Source: Algiphilus sp022763315
GTDB lineage: Bacteria; Pseudomonadota; Gammaproteobacteria; Nevskiales; Nevskiaceae
DNA: 64,000 nt
NCBI RefSeq assembly: GCF_965249985.1
Contig: NZ_OZ252280.1
Strand: one strand, 5' to 3'
Shown: positions 9,749-17,894 of the stretch, piece by piece
How the letters are laid out: each line of letters begins with the position of its first letter
Numbering within the stretch: position 1 is the first letter of the stretch
Position numbers and translations under genes: made by a program
Notes under the pieces: generated by a model
The model's input: only the letters and a program-made list of their open reading frames with translations
What the model was told of the DNA's origin: nothing
Database searches by the model: none

Positions 9749-10777
9749 GTGACCACGATACTCGCGATTGAATCTTCCTGCGACGAGACCGCCGTCGCCA
9801 TCTATGATGGCAGCCTCCGCGCGCATGTACTGCACTCCCAGACCGACCTGCACGCCGCCTACGGCGGCGTCGTCCCCGAACTCGCTGCCCGTGACCATCT
9901 GGCGCGCATGACGGGGCTGCTCGAAACGGCCTGCGCCCAGGCCAGCCTGCGGCCTTCGGCGCTGGATGCCGTGGCCTACACGGCGGGCCCCGGCCTGGCT
10001 GGCGCCCTCCTCGTGGGGGCGTCCTCCGCCAGCGGCATCGCCCTGGCCTACGACCTGCCATTGATTCCGATCCACCACATGGAGGCGCATCTGCTGGCCC
10101 CCATGCTGACCGACGACCCGCCCGACTTCCCCTTCGTGGCCTTGCTGGTCTCGGGCGGGCACAGCCTGTTGGTTGATGTTGCAGCCCCCGGCAGCTACTG
10201 CCTGCTCGGCGAAAGTCTGGACGACGCGGTGGGCGAAGCCTTCGACAAGACCGCTTCGCTGCTCGACCTGCCCTACCCCGGCGGCCCCCATCTGGCAAAG
10301 CTCGCAAGCCTTGGGGTGCCAGACCGCTTCCCGCTGCCGCGCCCGCTGATCGACCGACCGAACTGTCAGTTCAGCTTTTCCGGACTGAAGACCGCCGTGC
10401 GCCTGCTGCTGGAAAAGCAGGAGACGCTGGACGAGCAGACCCGCGCCGATATCGCCCGCGCCTTCGAGGACGCCTGCGTGGATGTGCTGGTGGCCAAATG
10501 CCATCGCGCGCTGCAGCAGACCGGCTACACGCGCCTGGTGGTCGCAGGTGGCGTATCCGCCAATCTGCGTCTGCGCACCCGGCTCGGCGAGGAATGCACC
10601 CAGCGCGGCGTCACCCTGCACCTGCCGCCGCCGGCCTTCTGCACCGACAATGCCGCGATGGTGGCCTACGCTGGCTGGCTGCGCCGCCACGATCCACCCA
10701 CCACCTCCCCGGACGTCTATGCCCGCTGGGCACTCGCGGATCTGCAGCCGCCGCGCGAGGCCAGCACCCATGTCTGA
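9749..10777 (+). CDS. tsaD: tRNA N6-threonylcarbamoyladenosine transferase TsaD
   Basis: Transfers the threonylcarbamoyl group from threonylcarbamoyl-AMP to A37 of tRNAs reading ANN codons, working with TsaB and TsaE. The 342 aa protein begins at a GTG (ILAIESSCDETAVAIYDG) and shows the metal-binding HHMEAHLLAP motif, VSGGHSLLVDV, and the C-terminal VAGGVSANLRLR and CTDNAAMVAYAGW blocks of the ASKHA fold. It is transcribed divergently from rpsU, a common arrangement in gammaproteobacteria, and overlaps folB by 8 bases. Confidence 0.97.
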   Translation: MTTILAIESSCDETAVAIYDGSLRAHVLHSQTDLHAAYGGVVPELAARDHLARMTGLLETACAQASLRPSALDAVAYTAGPGLAGALLVGASSASGIALAYDLPLIPIHHMEAHLLAPMLTDDPPDFPFVALLVSGGHSLLVDVAAPGSYCLLGESLDDAVGEAFDKTASLLDLPYPGGPHLAKLASLGVPDRFPLPRPLIDRPNCQFSFSGLKTAVRLLLEKQETLDEQTRADIARAFEDACVDVLVAKCHRALQQTGYTRLVVAGGVSANLRLRTRLGEECTQRGVTLHLPPPAFCTDNAAMVAYAGWLRRHDPPTTSPDVYARWALADLQPPREASTHV

Positions 10778-11144
10778 GCCCACGGACTGCATCGTGTTGC
10801 GCGGCATTGCGGCGGAGGCCATCGTCGGCGTCTACGACTTCGAGCGAGACCAAACGCGGCCGGTACCGATCGACCTGACGCTGTGGTGCGACCTCCGCGC
10901 CGCCGCCGCATCCGACGACGTGGCGGAGACCATTGACTATGACGGCGTCACCCAGACGGTGCATCAGGTCTGCGCCACGCTGCAGCCGGCGCTGATCGAA
11001 ACCCTGGCGGGCACCATCGCCACGCGCCTGCTGGGGGATGCCCGCATCCGCGCGGTCACGGTCACCGTCCACAAGCCGGGGGCCGTGGCGGGGGTGGAAG
11101 ACATTGCAGTGCGCCTGCATCGCAGCCAGGCGGAGCATCCCTAG
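10770..11144 (+). CDS. folB: Dihydroneopterin aldolase
   Basis: Folate synthesis: converts 7,8-dihydroneopterin to 6-hydroxymethyl-7,8-dihydropterin and glycolaldehyde. The 124 aa protein has the FolB pattern: CIVLRGIAAEAIVGVYDFER at the N-terminus with the active-site Glu, ETIDYDGVTQTV in the middle and the final VTVTVHKPGAVAGVEDIAVR strand with the catalytic Lys. The ATG at 10770 overlaps the tsaD stop, implying translational coupling. The gene ends 18 bases before the convergent gene at 11163. Confidence 0.95.
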   Translation: MSEPTDCIVLRGIAAEAIVGVYDFERDQTRPVPIDLTLWCDLRAAAASDDVAETIDYDGVTQTVHQVCATLQPALIETLAGTIATRLLGDARIRAVTVTVHKPGAVAGVEDIAVRLHRSQAEHP

Positions 11145-11162
11145 CCGCGACCGCTATCGGGG

Positions 11163-11618
11163 CTAGTGCGCCGGCAACTCCGGGAAGCTGCCGTCCGCGC
11201 CCAGCGCATAGATCGCCCCGGCCGCCACACCGCGCGCCGCCGTTTCCCCCGCCACGCCGGCGGCGATGACGGTGAGCTTGGCGGCATCGCAACTGGCACG
11301 TCGGCAGAGATCGCGCAAGGCCTGCGCACGCGCGCCGGACTCGCCTGCATCCGGAAACAACGCCCCCTCCAGACGGCTGCCGGCTTCCTGGAGACTGCGC
11401 CCCACCTGATCGCAGCGTGTCAGGACGCGGTCTAGATCGCTGCCGTCCTCGCGCGTCAGCGCCGGGGCCAGCACGAAGAGGCGAGCGCCGTTGTGCTGCA
11501 GGCGTCCGAGATGTTCGATGGCGCGTGCGGAAGGGATGGCCGTATGCACCGCCGCATCGTCGGCCTCCGGCAACAGGGCCTCCAGTTCGATGACGACGAT
11601 GGGCGCTTGTGAGGACAC
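11163..11618 (-). CDS. Degenerate HAD-phosphatase-like protein (GmhB remnant or pseudoenzyme)
   Basis: 151 aa, GTG start at 11618 with a GGAAAG ribosome site. It sits directly after glyS, where many gammaproteobacteria keep gmhB (heptose-1,7-bisphosphate phosphatase). The layout follows GmhB: an N-terminal strand IVVIELEALLPEADD where the catalytic DxD loop should be, SARAIEHLGRLQHNGARLFVLAP matching the next helix and strand, and VIAAGVAGETAARGVAAGAI where the VGDSxxDxxAAxxAG motif should be. The nucleophile and acid/base aspartates (ELE instead of DxD), the RKP lysine block and the final Asp pair are all absent. I infer a decayed or repurposed HAD fold without phosphatase activity; the homology call needs a profile search. 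Confidence 0.6.
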   Translation of the reverse strand: MSSQAPIVVIELEALLPEADDAAVHTAIPSARAIEHLGRLQHNGARLFVLAPALTREDGSDLDRVLTRCDQVGRSLQEAGSRLEGALFPDAGESGARAQALRDLCRRASCDAAKLTVIAAGVAGETAARGVAAGAIYALGADGSFPELPAH

Positions 11619-11648
11619 AGTGCTTTCCGCTGAAGATTCCCTGGCAGT

Positions 11649-13712
11649 CTAGCCTGACAGCAGGGAGACATCCGCCACCCGCCGGCAGGCAGCATCCAGC
11701 TGGGCAAGCAAGGCGAGCCGATTGGCGCGCACGGCTGGATCCTCATCCATCACCATGACGGCATCAAAAAAGGCATCGACCGGCGCCTGCAAGGCTGCGA
11801 GTGCGCGCAGGGCGTCGGTGTAGGCGGCCTGCTGCAGATGCGCTTCCTGGATGGCGGTCTGCGCGGCGAGGCTGCTGGCGAGCGCCTTTTCGCTGGCATC
11901 GCTGAAGGCGTCCGGATCGAGTGCGGCCCCTTCACCCCCCCCAGCCTGACGCAGCACATTGCGGGCGCGCTTGTGCGCGGCCGCCAGTTGCGGCGCTTCC
12001 GGCATCGTCAGAAAAGCGGAAACCGCCTGCGCACGGGCCGTGAAATCGTGTACGTCGCGGATGCCGAGCGCCGCCACCGCATCGAAGATCTCGCGCCCGA
12101 TGCCTCGCTCGGCCAGGATGCCGCGCAGCCGCTCGCTGACGAAGTGCCAGAGCTGCTCCAGCGCTGCGTCGCCATCGCAGTCAACCGGCTGCGCCTCCAG
12201 GGCGCGCCGCAGCCAGGCGTGCAGGTCCAATGCGAGATCGCCCTCGATCACAATTCGCAGTACGCCGATGGCAGCCCGGCGCAAGGCGAAGGGATCCTTG
12301 CTGGCGGTTGGCGGCTGGCCGATGGCGAAGATACCGGCCAGCGTGTCGAGCTTGTCGGCCAGTGCGACCAGACGCCCCGGCACGGTATCGGGGATCGGCG
12401 CGCCCGCGCCCGCCGGCGCGTAATGGCTGGCAATGGCCTCCGCCACCGCCGCGGTCTCGCCGCTCTCACGGGCGTAGTAGCCGCCCATCAGGCCCTGCAG
12501 CTCAGTGAATTCGAAGACCATCTGCGTCGCCAGATCGGCCTTGCACAGTGCAGCGGCGCGCTGCGTGGTGACCACATCCGCATCGAGCGCTTCGGCCAGC
12601 GCACGCGCCAGCGTGGTGACGCGCTCGGCCTTGTGGGCCACGCTGCCAAGCTGTTTCTGGAAGGTGACCTTCTCCAGCTTGGGCAGGAAGGCGTCCAGTG
12701 GCTGACGGCGATCCTGGTTCCAGAAGAACAGCGCATCGGCCAGTCGGGGGCGCACCACGCGCTCATTGCCGGCAATCAACTGGGCCGGATCCTTCGATGC
12801 GATATTGGCCACCGTGATGAAAGCCGGCTGCAGCCGACCCTCGGCGTCGAAGACGGTGAAATAGCGTTGATTGGTCTCCACCGTGGTGACGATCACCTCC
12901 GGCGGCAGCACCATGAAATCCTGGGCAATGCGGCCGGCCACCGCGACCGGCCATTCGACCAGCGCCGTCACCTCATCGAGCAGCGCGTCGGTGATCCGCG
13001 CCGTGCCGCCGCATTCGCTGGCCACGGCTTCCACCTGATGACGGATCGTCTCCCGCCGCGCTGCGCTGTCCGCCTGGACAAAGGCCGCATGCAGCGCTTC
13101 GGCATACCCATCGGCATGCGGGAGCGCGATAGCCTCCGGAGCGTGGAAGCGATGCCCGTAGGTGCAGTTGCCAGCCTGCAGCCCAAAAGCGGTCAGCGGG
13201 AGGACGTTGCCCCCGTGCAACGCCAGCAGCCAACGCACCGGCCGTGCGAAGACCACATCCGTGCTGCTCCATCGCATACGACGCGGCACCGCCTGGTCCA
13301 GGCGCGCCACGATCTCGGGCACGGCCTCGTTCAGGACCTCGGCCAGTGGTCGGCCCCCGGCGACGCCTTCGTACCAGACATAGCCGTCGCGCTGGATCAG
13401 CGCCTCGGGCGCGATACCGCAGGACCGCGCAAAACCTTGTGCCGCCTTGGTGGGCGCCCCTTCCGCGTCGAAGGCGCGGTCCAACGCCGGGCCCTTGCGT
13501 TGGATCGGCTGATCGGGCTGTACGCCGCTGACCGCCGCCACCTGCACGGCGATGCGCCGCGGGGTCGCGAAGGACGTTGCCGCAGCACGCGGCACCCCGG
13601 CACCGTCCAGCGCATTGCACAGCGCCGAGCAAAGCGCATCGGCCAGCGGCTGCACATCCCGGGCGGGCAGATCTTCGCAACCGATCTCGATGAGTAGGCT
13701 TGCCGGATTCAT
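11649..13712 (-). CDS. glyS: Glycyl-tRNA synthetase beta subunit
   Basis: Beta subunit of the tetrameric alpha2-beta2 glycyl-tRNA synthetase; binds tRNA-Gly and carries the HD-like and anticodon-binding domains. At 687 aa it matches the usual length (E. coli 689). Recognisable blocks are LLIEIGCEDLPARDVQPLAD, FARPVRWLLALHGGNVLPL, VETNQRYFTVFDAEGRL, the long VTFQKQLGSVAHKAERV region, and a DALR-type C-terminal domain. Start and glyQ stop overlap as ATGA at 13709-13712, so the two subunits are translationally coupled. Confidence 0.98.
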   Translation of the reverse strand: MNPASLLIEIGCEDLPARDVQPLADALCSALCNALDGAGVPRAAATSFATPRRIAVQVAAVSGVQPDQPIQRKGPALDRAFDAEGAPTKAAQGFARSCGIAPEALIQRDGYVWYEGVAGGRPLAEVLNEAVPEIVARLDQAVPRRMRWSSTDVVFARPVRWLLALHGGNVLPLTAFGLQAGNCTYGHRFHAPEAIALPHADGYAEALHAAFVQADSAARRETIRHQVEAVASECGGTARITDALLDEVTALVEWPVAVAGRIAQDFMVLPPEVIVTTVETNQRYFTVFDAEGRLQPAFITVANIASKDPAQLIAGNERVVRPRLADALFFWNQDRRQPLDAFLPKLEKVTFQKQLGSVAHKAERVTTLARALAEALDADVVTTQRAAALCKADLATQMVFEFTELQGLMGGYYARESGETAAVAEAIASHYAPAGAGAPIPDTVPGRLVALADKLDTLAGIFAIGQPPTASKDPFALRRAAIGVLRIVIEGDLALDLHAWLRRALEAQPVDCDGDAALEQLWHFVSERLRGILAERGIGREIFDAVAALGIRDVHDFTARAQAVSAFLTMPEAPQLAAAHKRARNVLRQAGGGEGAALDPDAFSDASEKALASSLAAQTAIQEAHLQQAAYTDALRALAALQAPVDAFFDAVMVMDEDPAVRANRLALLAQLDAACRRVADVSLLSG

Positions 13713-14602
13713 GACGCCACCGCCGCATTGCCAATCGGGAAGCCGAGGGCCTCGCGGGCGTCGTAGTAGGCCTGGGCGCAGGCACGCGCCAGGGCACGCA
13801 CCCGCAGGATGTAGGCTTGGCGCTCGGTGACCGAAATGGCGCCGCGCGCATCCATCAGATTGAAGGCATGCGAGGCGTGGCAGACCTGCTCATAGGCCGG
13901 CAGGGGCAGGCCCGCCTCGACCAGGCGCTTGCAGGCGGCTTCCGCAGCGACAAAGCTGGCTTCCAGCGCTTCGACATCGGCATGCTCGAAGTTGTAGGTC
14001 GACTGCTCCACCTCGTTCTGGTGGTAGACCTCGCCGTAGGTCATGCGTCGACCGCCGGCATCCGACCAGACCAAGTCGTAGACCGACTCAACCCCCTGGA
14101 TGTACATCGCGAGTCGCTCCAGGCCATAGGTCAGCTCGCCGGCCACGGGCCGACACTCCAGACCGCCGACCTGCTGGAAATAGGTGAACTGGGTGACTTC
14201 CATGCCGTTCAGCCAGACCTCCCAACCCAGACCCCACGCGCCGAGGGTGGGTGATTCCCAGTTGTCTTCGACGAAGCGGATGTCGTGTACCAGCGGGTCG
14301 AAGCCGAGTTCGCGCAGGCTCCCGAGATACAGTTCCTGCAGATCGTCGGGTGCGGGCTTCATCAGGACCTGAAACTGGTAGTAGTGCTGCAGCCGCATCG
14401 GATTATCGCCGTAGCGGCCGTCCGTGGGGCGGCGCGAGGGCTGCACGTAGGCGGTGTTCCAAGGCTCCGGCCCGATGGAGCGCAGGAAGGTCGCCCAATG
14501 GAAGGTGCCCGCGCCCACTTCGATGTCGAGCGGCTGGAGGATGGCGCAGCCCTGCTGCGCCCAGTAACCCTGCAGACGCAGGATGAGTTCCTGGAAGGTC
14601 AT
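13709..14602 (-). CDS. glyQ: Glycyl-tRNA synthetase alpha subunit
   Basis: Catalytic subunit of the heterotetrameric class II glycyl-tRNA synthetase. The 297 aa protein starts MTFQELILRLQGYWAQQGC and shows the class II core: FLRSIGPEPWNTAYVQPSRR, RLQHYYQFQVLMKPAP, ENWESPTLGAWGLGWEVWLN and LTYGLERLAMYIQGV. Almost identical in layout to E. coli GlyQ (303 aa). A TATACT hexamer on the minus strand at 14640-14635 could be its -10 box, but no convincing -35 box accompanies it. Confidence 0.98.
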   Translation of the reverse strand: MTFQELILRLQGYWAQQGCAILQPLDIEVGAGTFHWATFLRSIGPEPWNTAYVQPSRRPTDGRYGDNPMRLQHYYQFQVLMKPAPDDLQELYLGSLRELGFDPLVHDIRFVEDNWESPTLGAWGLGWEVWLNGMEVTQFTYFQQVGGLECRPVAGELTYGLERLAMYIQGVESVYDLVWSDAGGRRMTYGEVYHQNEVEQSTYNFEHADVEALEASFVAAEAACKRLVEAGLPLPAYEQVCHASHAFNLMDARGAISVTERQAYILRVRALARACAQAYYDAREALGFPIGNAAVAS

Positions 14603-14853
14603 GAGCGCTCGGCGCTTCGTGCAATCGGGCGCAGAGTATAACGAGGGGCCCTGGCCATGCGCGGGGCACGGCCCCGGTGGCCTCGCTGGCGACCCAAAGC
14701 TGCCACGCGATGGGACCGCAACCGGCGGGACGATGCAGCCTGCACCGACAGACCAGAACCGCCTGTGCGGTCGGCAGTGTTGCACCGAGTCCGGGCGCGA
14801 CGCGAGGCGATGGTGCACAATCGCGCCGGCCTATCGCCACACGCACCGGGTAC

Positions 14854-14870
14854 TTGGCACGATTTCTGCG
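14854..14870 (+). promoter_or_regulatory. Sigma-54 promoter of glnA
   Basis: TTGGCACGATTTCTGCG has the sigma-54 layout: GG at 14856-14857, ten bases, GC at 14868-14869, with TGGCAC matching consensus at the -24 element. Predicted start near 14880, about 60 bases before the glnA ATG. Upstream, TGCAC (14781-14785), seven bases, GGGCG gives a weak NtrC-type site centred near -91; GTGCA half-sites occur at 14813. The rest of the 14603-14939 gap holds no gene. Confidence 0.75.
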
Positions 14871-14939
14871 TAAACCTGGCGCAGCGGCGCGCCTTCGAGG
14901 CGCGGCGTCCTTTCACACATCGCTGCAGGAGAAAAGTCA

Positions 14940-16349
14940 ATGTCAGCGCAAGACGCAATGAAGCTCATCAAGGAGAAAGGCGCGAAGTTTGTCGACTTCC
15001 GCTTTGTCGACACCAAGGGGAAGGAGCAGAATGTCACCGTGCCCTCCCACACCATTGACGCCGACCTGTTCACGGACGGGAAGATGTTCGATGGCTCGTC
15101 GATCCAGGGCTGGAAGGGCATCAACGAGTCGGACATGATCCTCATGCCGGAGTCCGATTCCGCCTTCCTCGATCCCTTCTTCGAGGAGCCGACCGTCGTG
15201 CTGCGTTGCGATGTGATCGAGCCCGCCACCATGCAGGGCTACACCCGCGACCCGCGCTCGCTGGCCAAGCGTGCCGAGGCCTACCTCAATGCTTCCGGCA
15301 TCGCCGACACCGCCTTCTTCGGCCCTGAGAACGAATTCTTCGTGTTCGACTCGGTGCGCTGGAGCAACCAGATGGGTCACACCTTCTATCAGATCGACTC
15401 GGAAGAGGCGAGCTGGAACTCCGGCAAGGAGTACGAGCTGGGCAACATGGGCCATCGCCCGGGCGTCAAGGGTGGCTACTTCCCGGTGCCGCCGGTCGAC
15501 AGCCTGCAGGACATCCGTTCCGCCATGTGCCTGACCCTCGAGGAAATCGGGATCACCACCGAGGTCCATCACCACGAAGTCGCCACCGCCGGTCAGTGCG
15601 AAATCGGCACCAAGTTCAACACCCTGGTGAAGAAGGCCGACGAAACCCTGGCCTACAAGTACGTCGTGCACAACATTGCGCACCAGTTCGGCAAGACCGC
15701 GACCTTCATGCCGAAACCGCTGGTCGGCGACAACGGCAACGGCATGCACGTGCACCAGTCGCTGTCGAAGGACGGCAAGAATCTGTTCGCCGGTGACGAG
15801 TACGGCGGCCTGTCAGAGACCGCGCTGTACTACATCGGCGGCATCATCAAGCATGCCCAGGCCATCAACGCCTTCGCCAACCCGGGCACCAATAGCTACA
15901 AGCGACTGGTCCCGGGCTTCGAAGCGCCGGTGCTGCTCGCTTACTCCGCGCGCAACCGGTCGGCCTCCATCCGTATCCCCTATGTGGCCAACCCGAAGGG
16001 CCGTCGCATCGAGGTCCGCTTCCCGGATTCCCTCGCCAATCCGTACCTCGCCTTCTCGGCCATGCTGATGGCCGGCCTGGACGGCATCCAGAACAAGATC
16101 CATCCCGGCGACGCCATGGACAAGGATCTCTACAACCTCCCACCGGAGGAAGACGCCAAGATCCCGCGCGTGGCGCATGGTCTGGACGTGGCGCTGGATG
16201 CGCTGGATAAGGATCGCGACTTCCTCAAGGCCGGCGACGTCTTCAGCGACGACCTGATCGACGCCTACCTCGACCTCAAGATGGAAGAAGTAACCCGCTT
16301 CCGCATGCACCCCCACCCCTGCGAGTTCGACATGTACTACAGCATGTAG
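14940..16349 (+). CDS. glnA: Glutamine synthetase type I
   Basis: ATP-dependent synthesis of glutamine from glutamate and ammonia, the main ammonium-assimilation step. The 469 aa protein is a GSI-beta enzyme: N-terminal beta-grasp domain (KFVDFRFVDTKGKEQNVTVP; DGSSIQGWKGINESDM), catalytic core (FFGPENEFFVFD; NGMHVHQSLSKDGKNLF), and the adenylylation loop with Tyr398 (DLYNLPPEED), so control by GlnE is expected. A sigma-54 promoter precedes it and ntrB-ntrC follow, the classic nitrogen-regulation block. A strong intrinsic terminator lies about 80 bases after the stop. Confidence 0.98.
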   Translation: MSAQDAMKLIKEKGAKFVDFRFVDTKGKEQNVTVPSHTIDADLFTDGKMFDGSSIQGWKGINESDMILMPESDSAFLDPFFEEPTVVLRCDVIEPATMQGYTRDPRSLAKRAEAYLNASGIADTAFFGPENEFFVFDSVRWSNQMGHTFYQIDSEEASWNSGKEYELGNMGHRPGVKGGYFPVPPVDSLQDIRSAMCLTLEEIGITTEVHHHEVATAGQCEIGTKFNTLVKKADETLAYKYVVHNIAHQFGKTATFMPKPLVGDNGNGMHVHQSLSKDGKNLFAGDEYGGLSETALYYIGGIIKHAQAINAFANPGTNSYKRLVPGFEAPVLLAYSARNRSASIRIPYVANPKGRRIEVRFPDSLANPYLAFSAMLMAGLDGIQNKIHPGDAMDKDLYNLPPEEDAKIPRVAHGLDVALDALDKDRDFLKAGDVFSDDLIDAYLDLKMEEVTRFRMHPHPCEFDMYYSM

Positions 16350-16359
16350 CACTGCGCGC

Positions 16360-16416
16360 AGCGTGCGGGGCCCCACGCAATGGGGTGTAGCGTCGCGAAC
16401 CGACGCCCCGCACGCT
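16360..16416 (+). other. Long-range inverted repeat after glnA
   Basis: AGCGTGCGGGG (16360-16370) pairs exactly with CCCCGCACGCT (16406-16416) across a 35-base loop that itself contains GC-rich complementarity. It lies just before the intrinsic terminator and may form a stable 3' end on the glnA message. Confidence 0.4.
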
Positions 16417-16429
16417 GGCAAATGGTGGG

Positions 16430-16460
16430 AAGGCCTCGGACGGGTTCCGGGGCCTTTTTT
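16430..16460 (+). terminator. Intrinsic terminator of glnA
   Basis: AAGGCCTCGG, a 7-base loop, CCGGGGCCTT (one G-T pair) followed by a run of six T. A 10-bp GC-rich stem plus T-tract is a standard Rho-independent terminator, separating glnA from the ntrBC operon. The stretch from here to about 16660 holds no gene that I can support. Confidence 0.88.
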
Positions 16461-16667
16461 GTTCAGGGCACGCGCAACGGATGTTCGGGTGTCCCAGCCA
16501 GGTCGACCGGGTCGACAGACACCCCGGCGCGACGGCACCAGCGCGGACGCGATGCACCAGAAGTAAACAATTTCCGATCCAAGCACCGGCTGATGGCGTG
16601 AGGCCCTGCACTCCCATGCCCCAATAACAGGCATTTCGTTTGTGGCAGACGATGCCCCGGCCTGAAA

Positions 16668-16684
16668 TGCACTTTTACGGTGCA
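16668..16684. promoter_or_regulatory. NtrC-binding site 1 upstream of ntrB
   Basis: TGCACTTTTACGGTGCA: both 5-base arms (TGCAC, GTGCA) match the NtrC enhancer consensus exactly with the usual 7-base centre. Its midpoint is about 142 bases before the predicted ntrB start, like the distal NtrC site at E. coli glnA. Confidence 0.7.
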
Positions 16685-16718
16685 TTCTGGCCGAAATTTC
16701 TTCATAGTGGTGCACATA

Positions 16719-16735
16719 AGCACGCTTATAGTGCA
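16719..16735. promoter_or_regulatory. NtrC-binding site 2 upstream of ntrB
   Basis: AGCACGCTTATAGTGCA: one mismatch from TGCAC-N7-GTGCA, midpoint about 91 bases before the predicted start. It also lies within a larger dyad (ATAAGCACGCTTAT, 16716-16729). Two sites at about -142 and -91 are typical for NtrC-activated sigma-54 promoters. Confidence 0.6.
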
Positions 16736-16792
16736 TTCAGTACACGCGTCAGCATGAAGCAATGTCACGCCCTGTTGTGATGCTTCTGGAGC

Positions 16793-16808
16793 TGGCCTGT
16801 TCCTTGCA
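16793..16808 (+). promoter_or_regulatory. Sigma-54 promoter of ntrBC, overlapping the gene start
   Basis: TGGCCTGTTCCTTGCA: GG at 16794-16795, ten bases, GC at 16806-16807, with a consensus TTGCA at -12. Predicted transcription start is about 16818, only about 3 bases before the ntrB ATG at 16821, which would make a nearly leaderless message. The two NtrC sites upstream support a real, autoregulated promoter. Confidence 0.65.
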
Positions 16809-16820
16809 AGGCATACCACC

Positions 16821-17894
16821 ATGAAATTCACCGCACGCGCCCGGCTCAAGAGCGACCTGGTTCTGGAAAGCATCACCACAGGAATCATCGCTGTCGATGC
16901 GCGCCTCTGCGTGGGATACATCAACCCCGCCGCCGAAACGCTGTTCGGCGTCTCCGAAGGGCACGCCTTGGGTGAGCCCCTGCATATCGCCATCCCGCAT
17001 TTCTCGCAGCATATGGAGCGGCTGCGCCACTCCATCGCCACCACCGCCGGCTTCATCGAACGCGAGCTGGAAATGCGGCGCGGTCAGGACCGCCCCATCA
17101 CCGTCGACCTCATCGTGACGCCGGCACTGTTCGGCAAGCAGCCCGGGCTGGTGATGGAGGCCACCGCACTGGACCGTCACCTGCGCATCTCGCGCGACGA
17201 ATGGCTGCAGGCACAGTTCGATGCCGGACGTCAGCTGGTGCGTGGGCTGGCGCACGAGATCAAGAACCCCCTCGGCGGCATCCGCGGCGCCGCTCAGCTG
17301 CTGGAACACGAGTTCCCCGACTCCGTCCATCGCGAATACACCCAGGTCATTACCCGCGAAGCCGACCGGCTGCAGAACCTTGTCGACCGCATGCTCGGGC
17401 CCAACCGCATGCCGGTGCGCGACACCCTGAACGTCCACGCCATGCTGGAGCATGTCCGCCACCTGGTCGAAGCTGAAGCCGGCGACTGGCTGACCGTGGA
17501 ACGCGACTACGACCCCAGCATTCCCGATATCGAGGGAGACCGCGAACAGCTTGTGCAATCAGCCCTGAATATCGCGCGCAACGCGATGCAAGCCCTCGAA
17601 GGCCAGACCGATGCGACGCTGACACTGCGTACCCGCGTCCGCCGCCAGCACACCATTGCCGGCACGCTGCACCGCATGGTCGTGCAGATCGATATCGAGG
17701 ACAACGGCCCCGGCATTCCGCAGACCCTGCTGGAAAAAATCTTCTATCCGATGGTCACCACCCGCGCCACGGGCAGCGGTCTAGGCCTGCCCATCTCGCA
17801 GTATCTCGTGCACGGACACAACGGTGTCATCGAATGCCACTCGCGTACGGGCTGCACCACCTTTTCCATCTACCTGCCCCTGCCGAGCTCATGA
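16821..17894 (+). CDS. ntrB: Nitrogen regulation sensor histidine kinase NtrB
   Basis: Soluble kinase/phosphatase that phosphorylates NtrC under nitrogen limitation and is controlled by PII. The 357 aa protein has an N-terminal PAS domain (about 10-110; GYINPAAETLFGVSE), a HisKA domain with His145 (GLAHEIKNPLGGIRG), and a HATPase domain with the N box (NIARNAMQAL), G1 (DNGPGIP) and G2 (GSGLGLPIS). No membrane segment, as expected for NtrB. The only upstream ribosome-site-like element is AAGG at 16809; the sigma-54 promoter overlaps this area. Its stop overlaps the ntrC start as ATGA. Confidence 0.96.
   Translation: MKFTARARLKSDLVLESITTGIIAVDARLCVGYINPAAETLFGVSEGHALGEPLHIAIPHFSQHMERLRHSIATTAGFIERELEMRRGQDRPITVDLIVTPALFGKQPGLVMEATALDRHLRISRDEWLQAQFDAGRQLVRGLAHEIKNPLGGIRGAAQLLEHEFPDSVHREYTQVITREADRLQNLVDRMLGPNRMPVRDTLNVHAMLEHVRHLVEAEAGDWLTVERDYDPSIPDIEGDREQLVQSALNIARNAMQALEGQTDATLTLRTRVRRQHTIAGTLHRMVVQIDIEDNGPGIPQTLLEKIFYPMVTTRATGSGLGLPISQYLVHGHNGVIECHSRTGCTTFSIYLPLPSS

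Noticed and set aside
11838..13697. 619-residue open frame antisense to glyS
   Set aside because: Mirror of the glyS codon pattern; glyS itself is unambiguous.
14741..14757. Further NtrC site upstream of glnA
   Set aside because: Only the TGCAC arm matches; the second arm shows no agreement.
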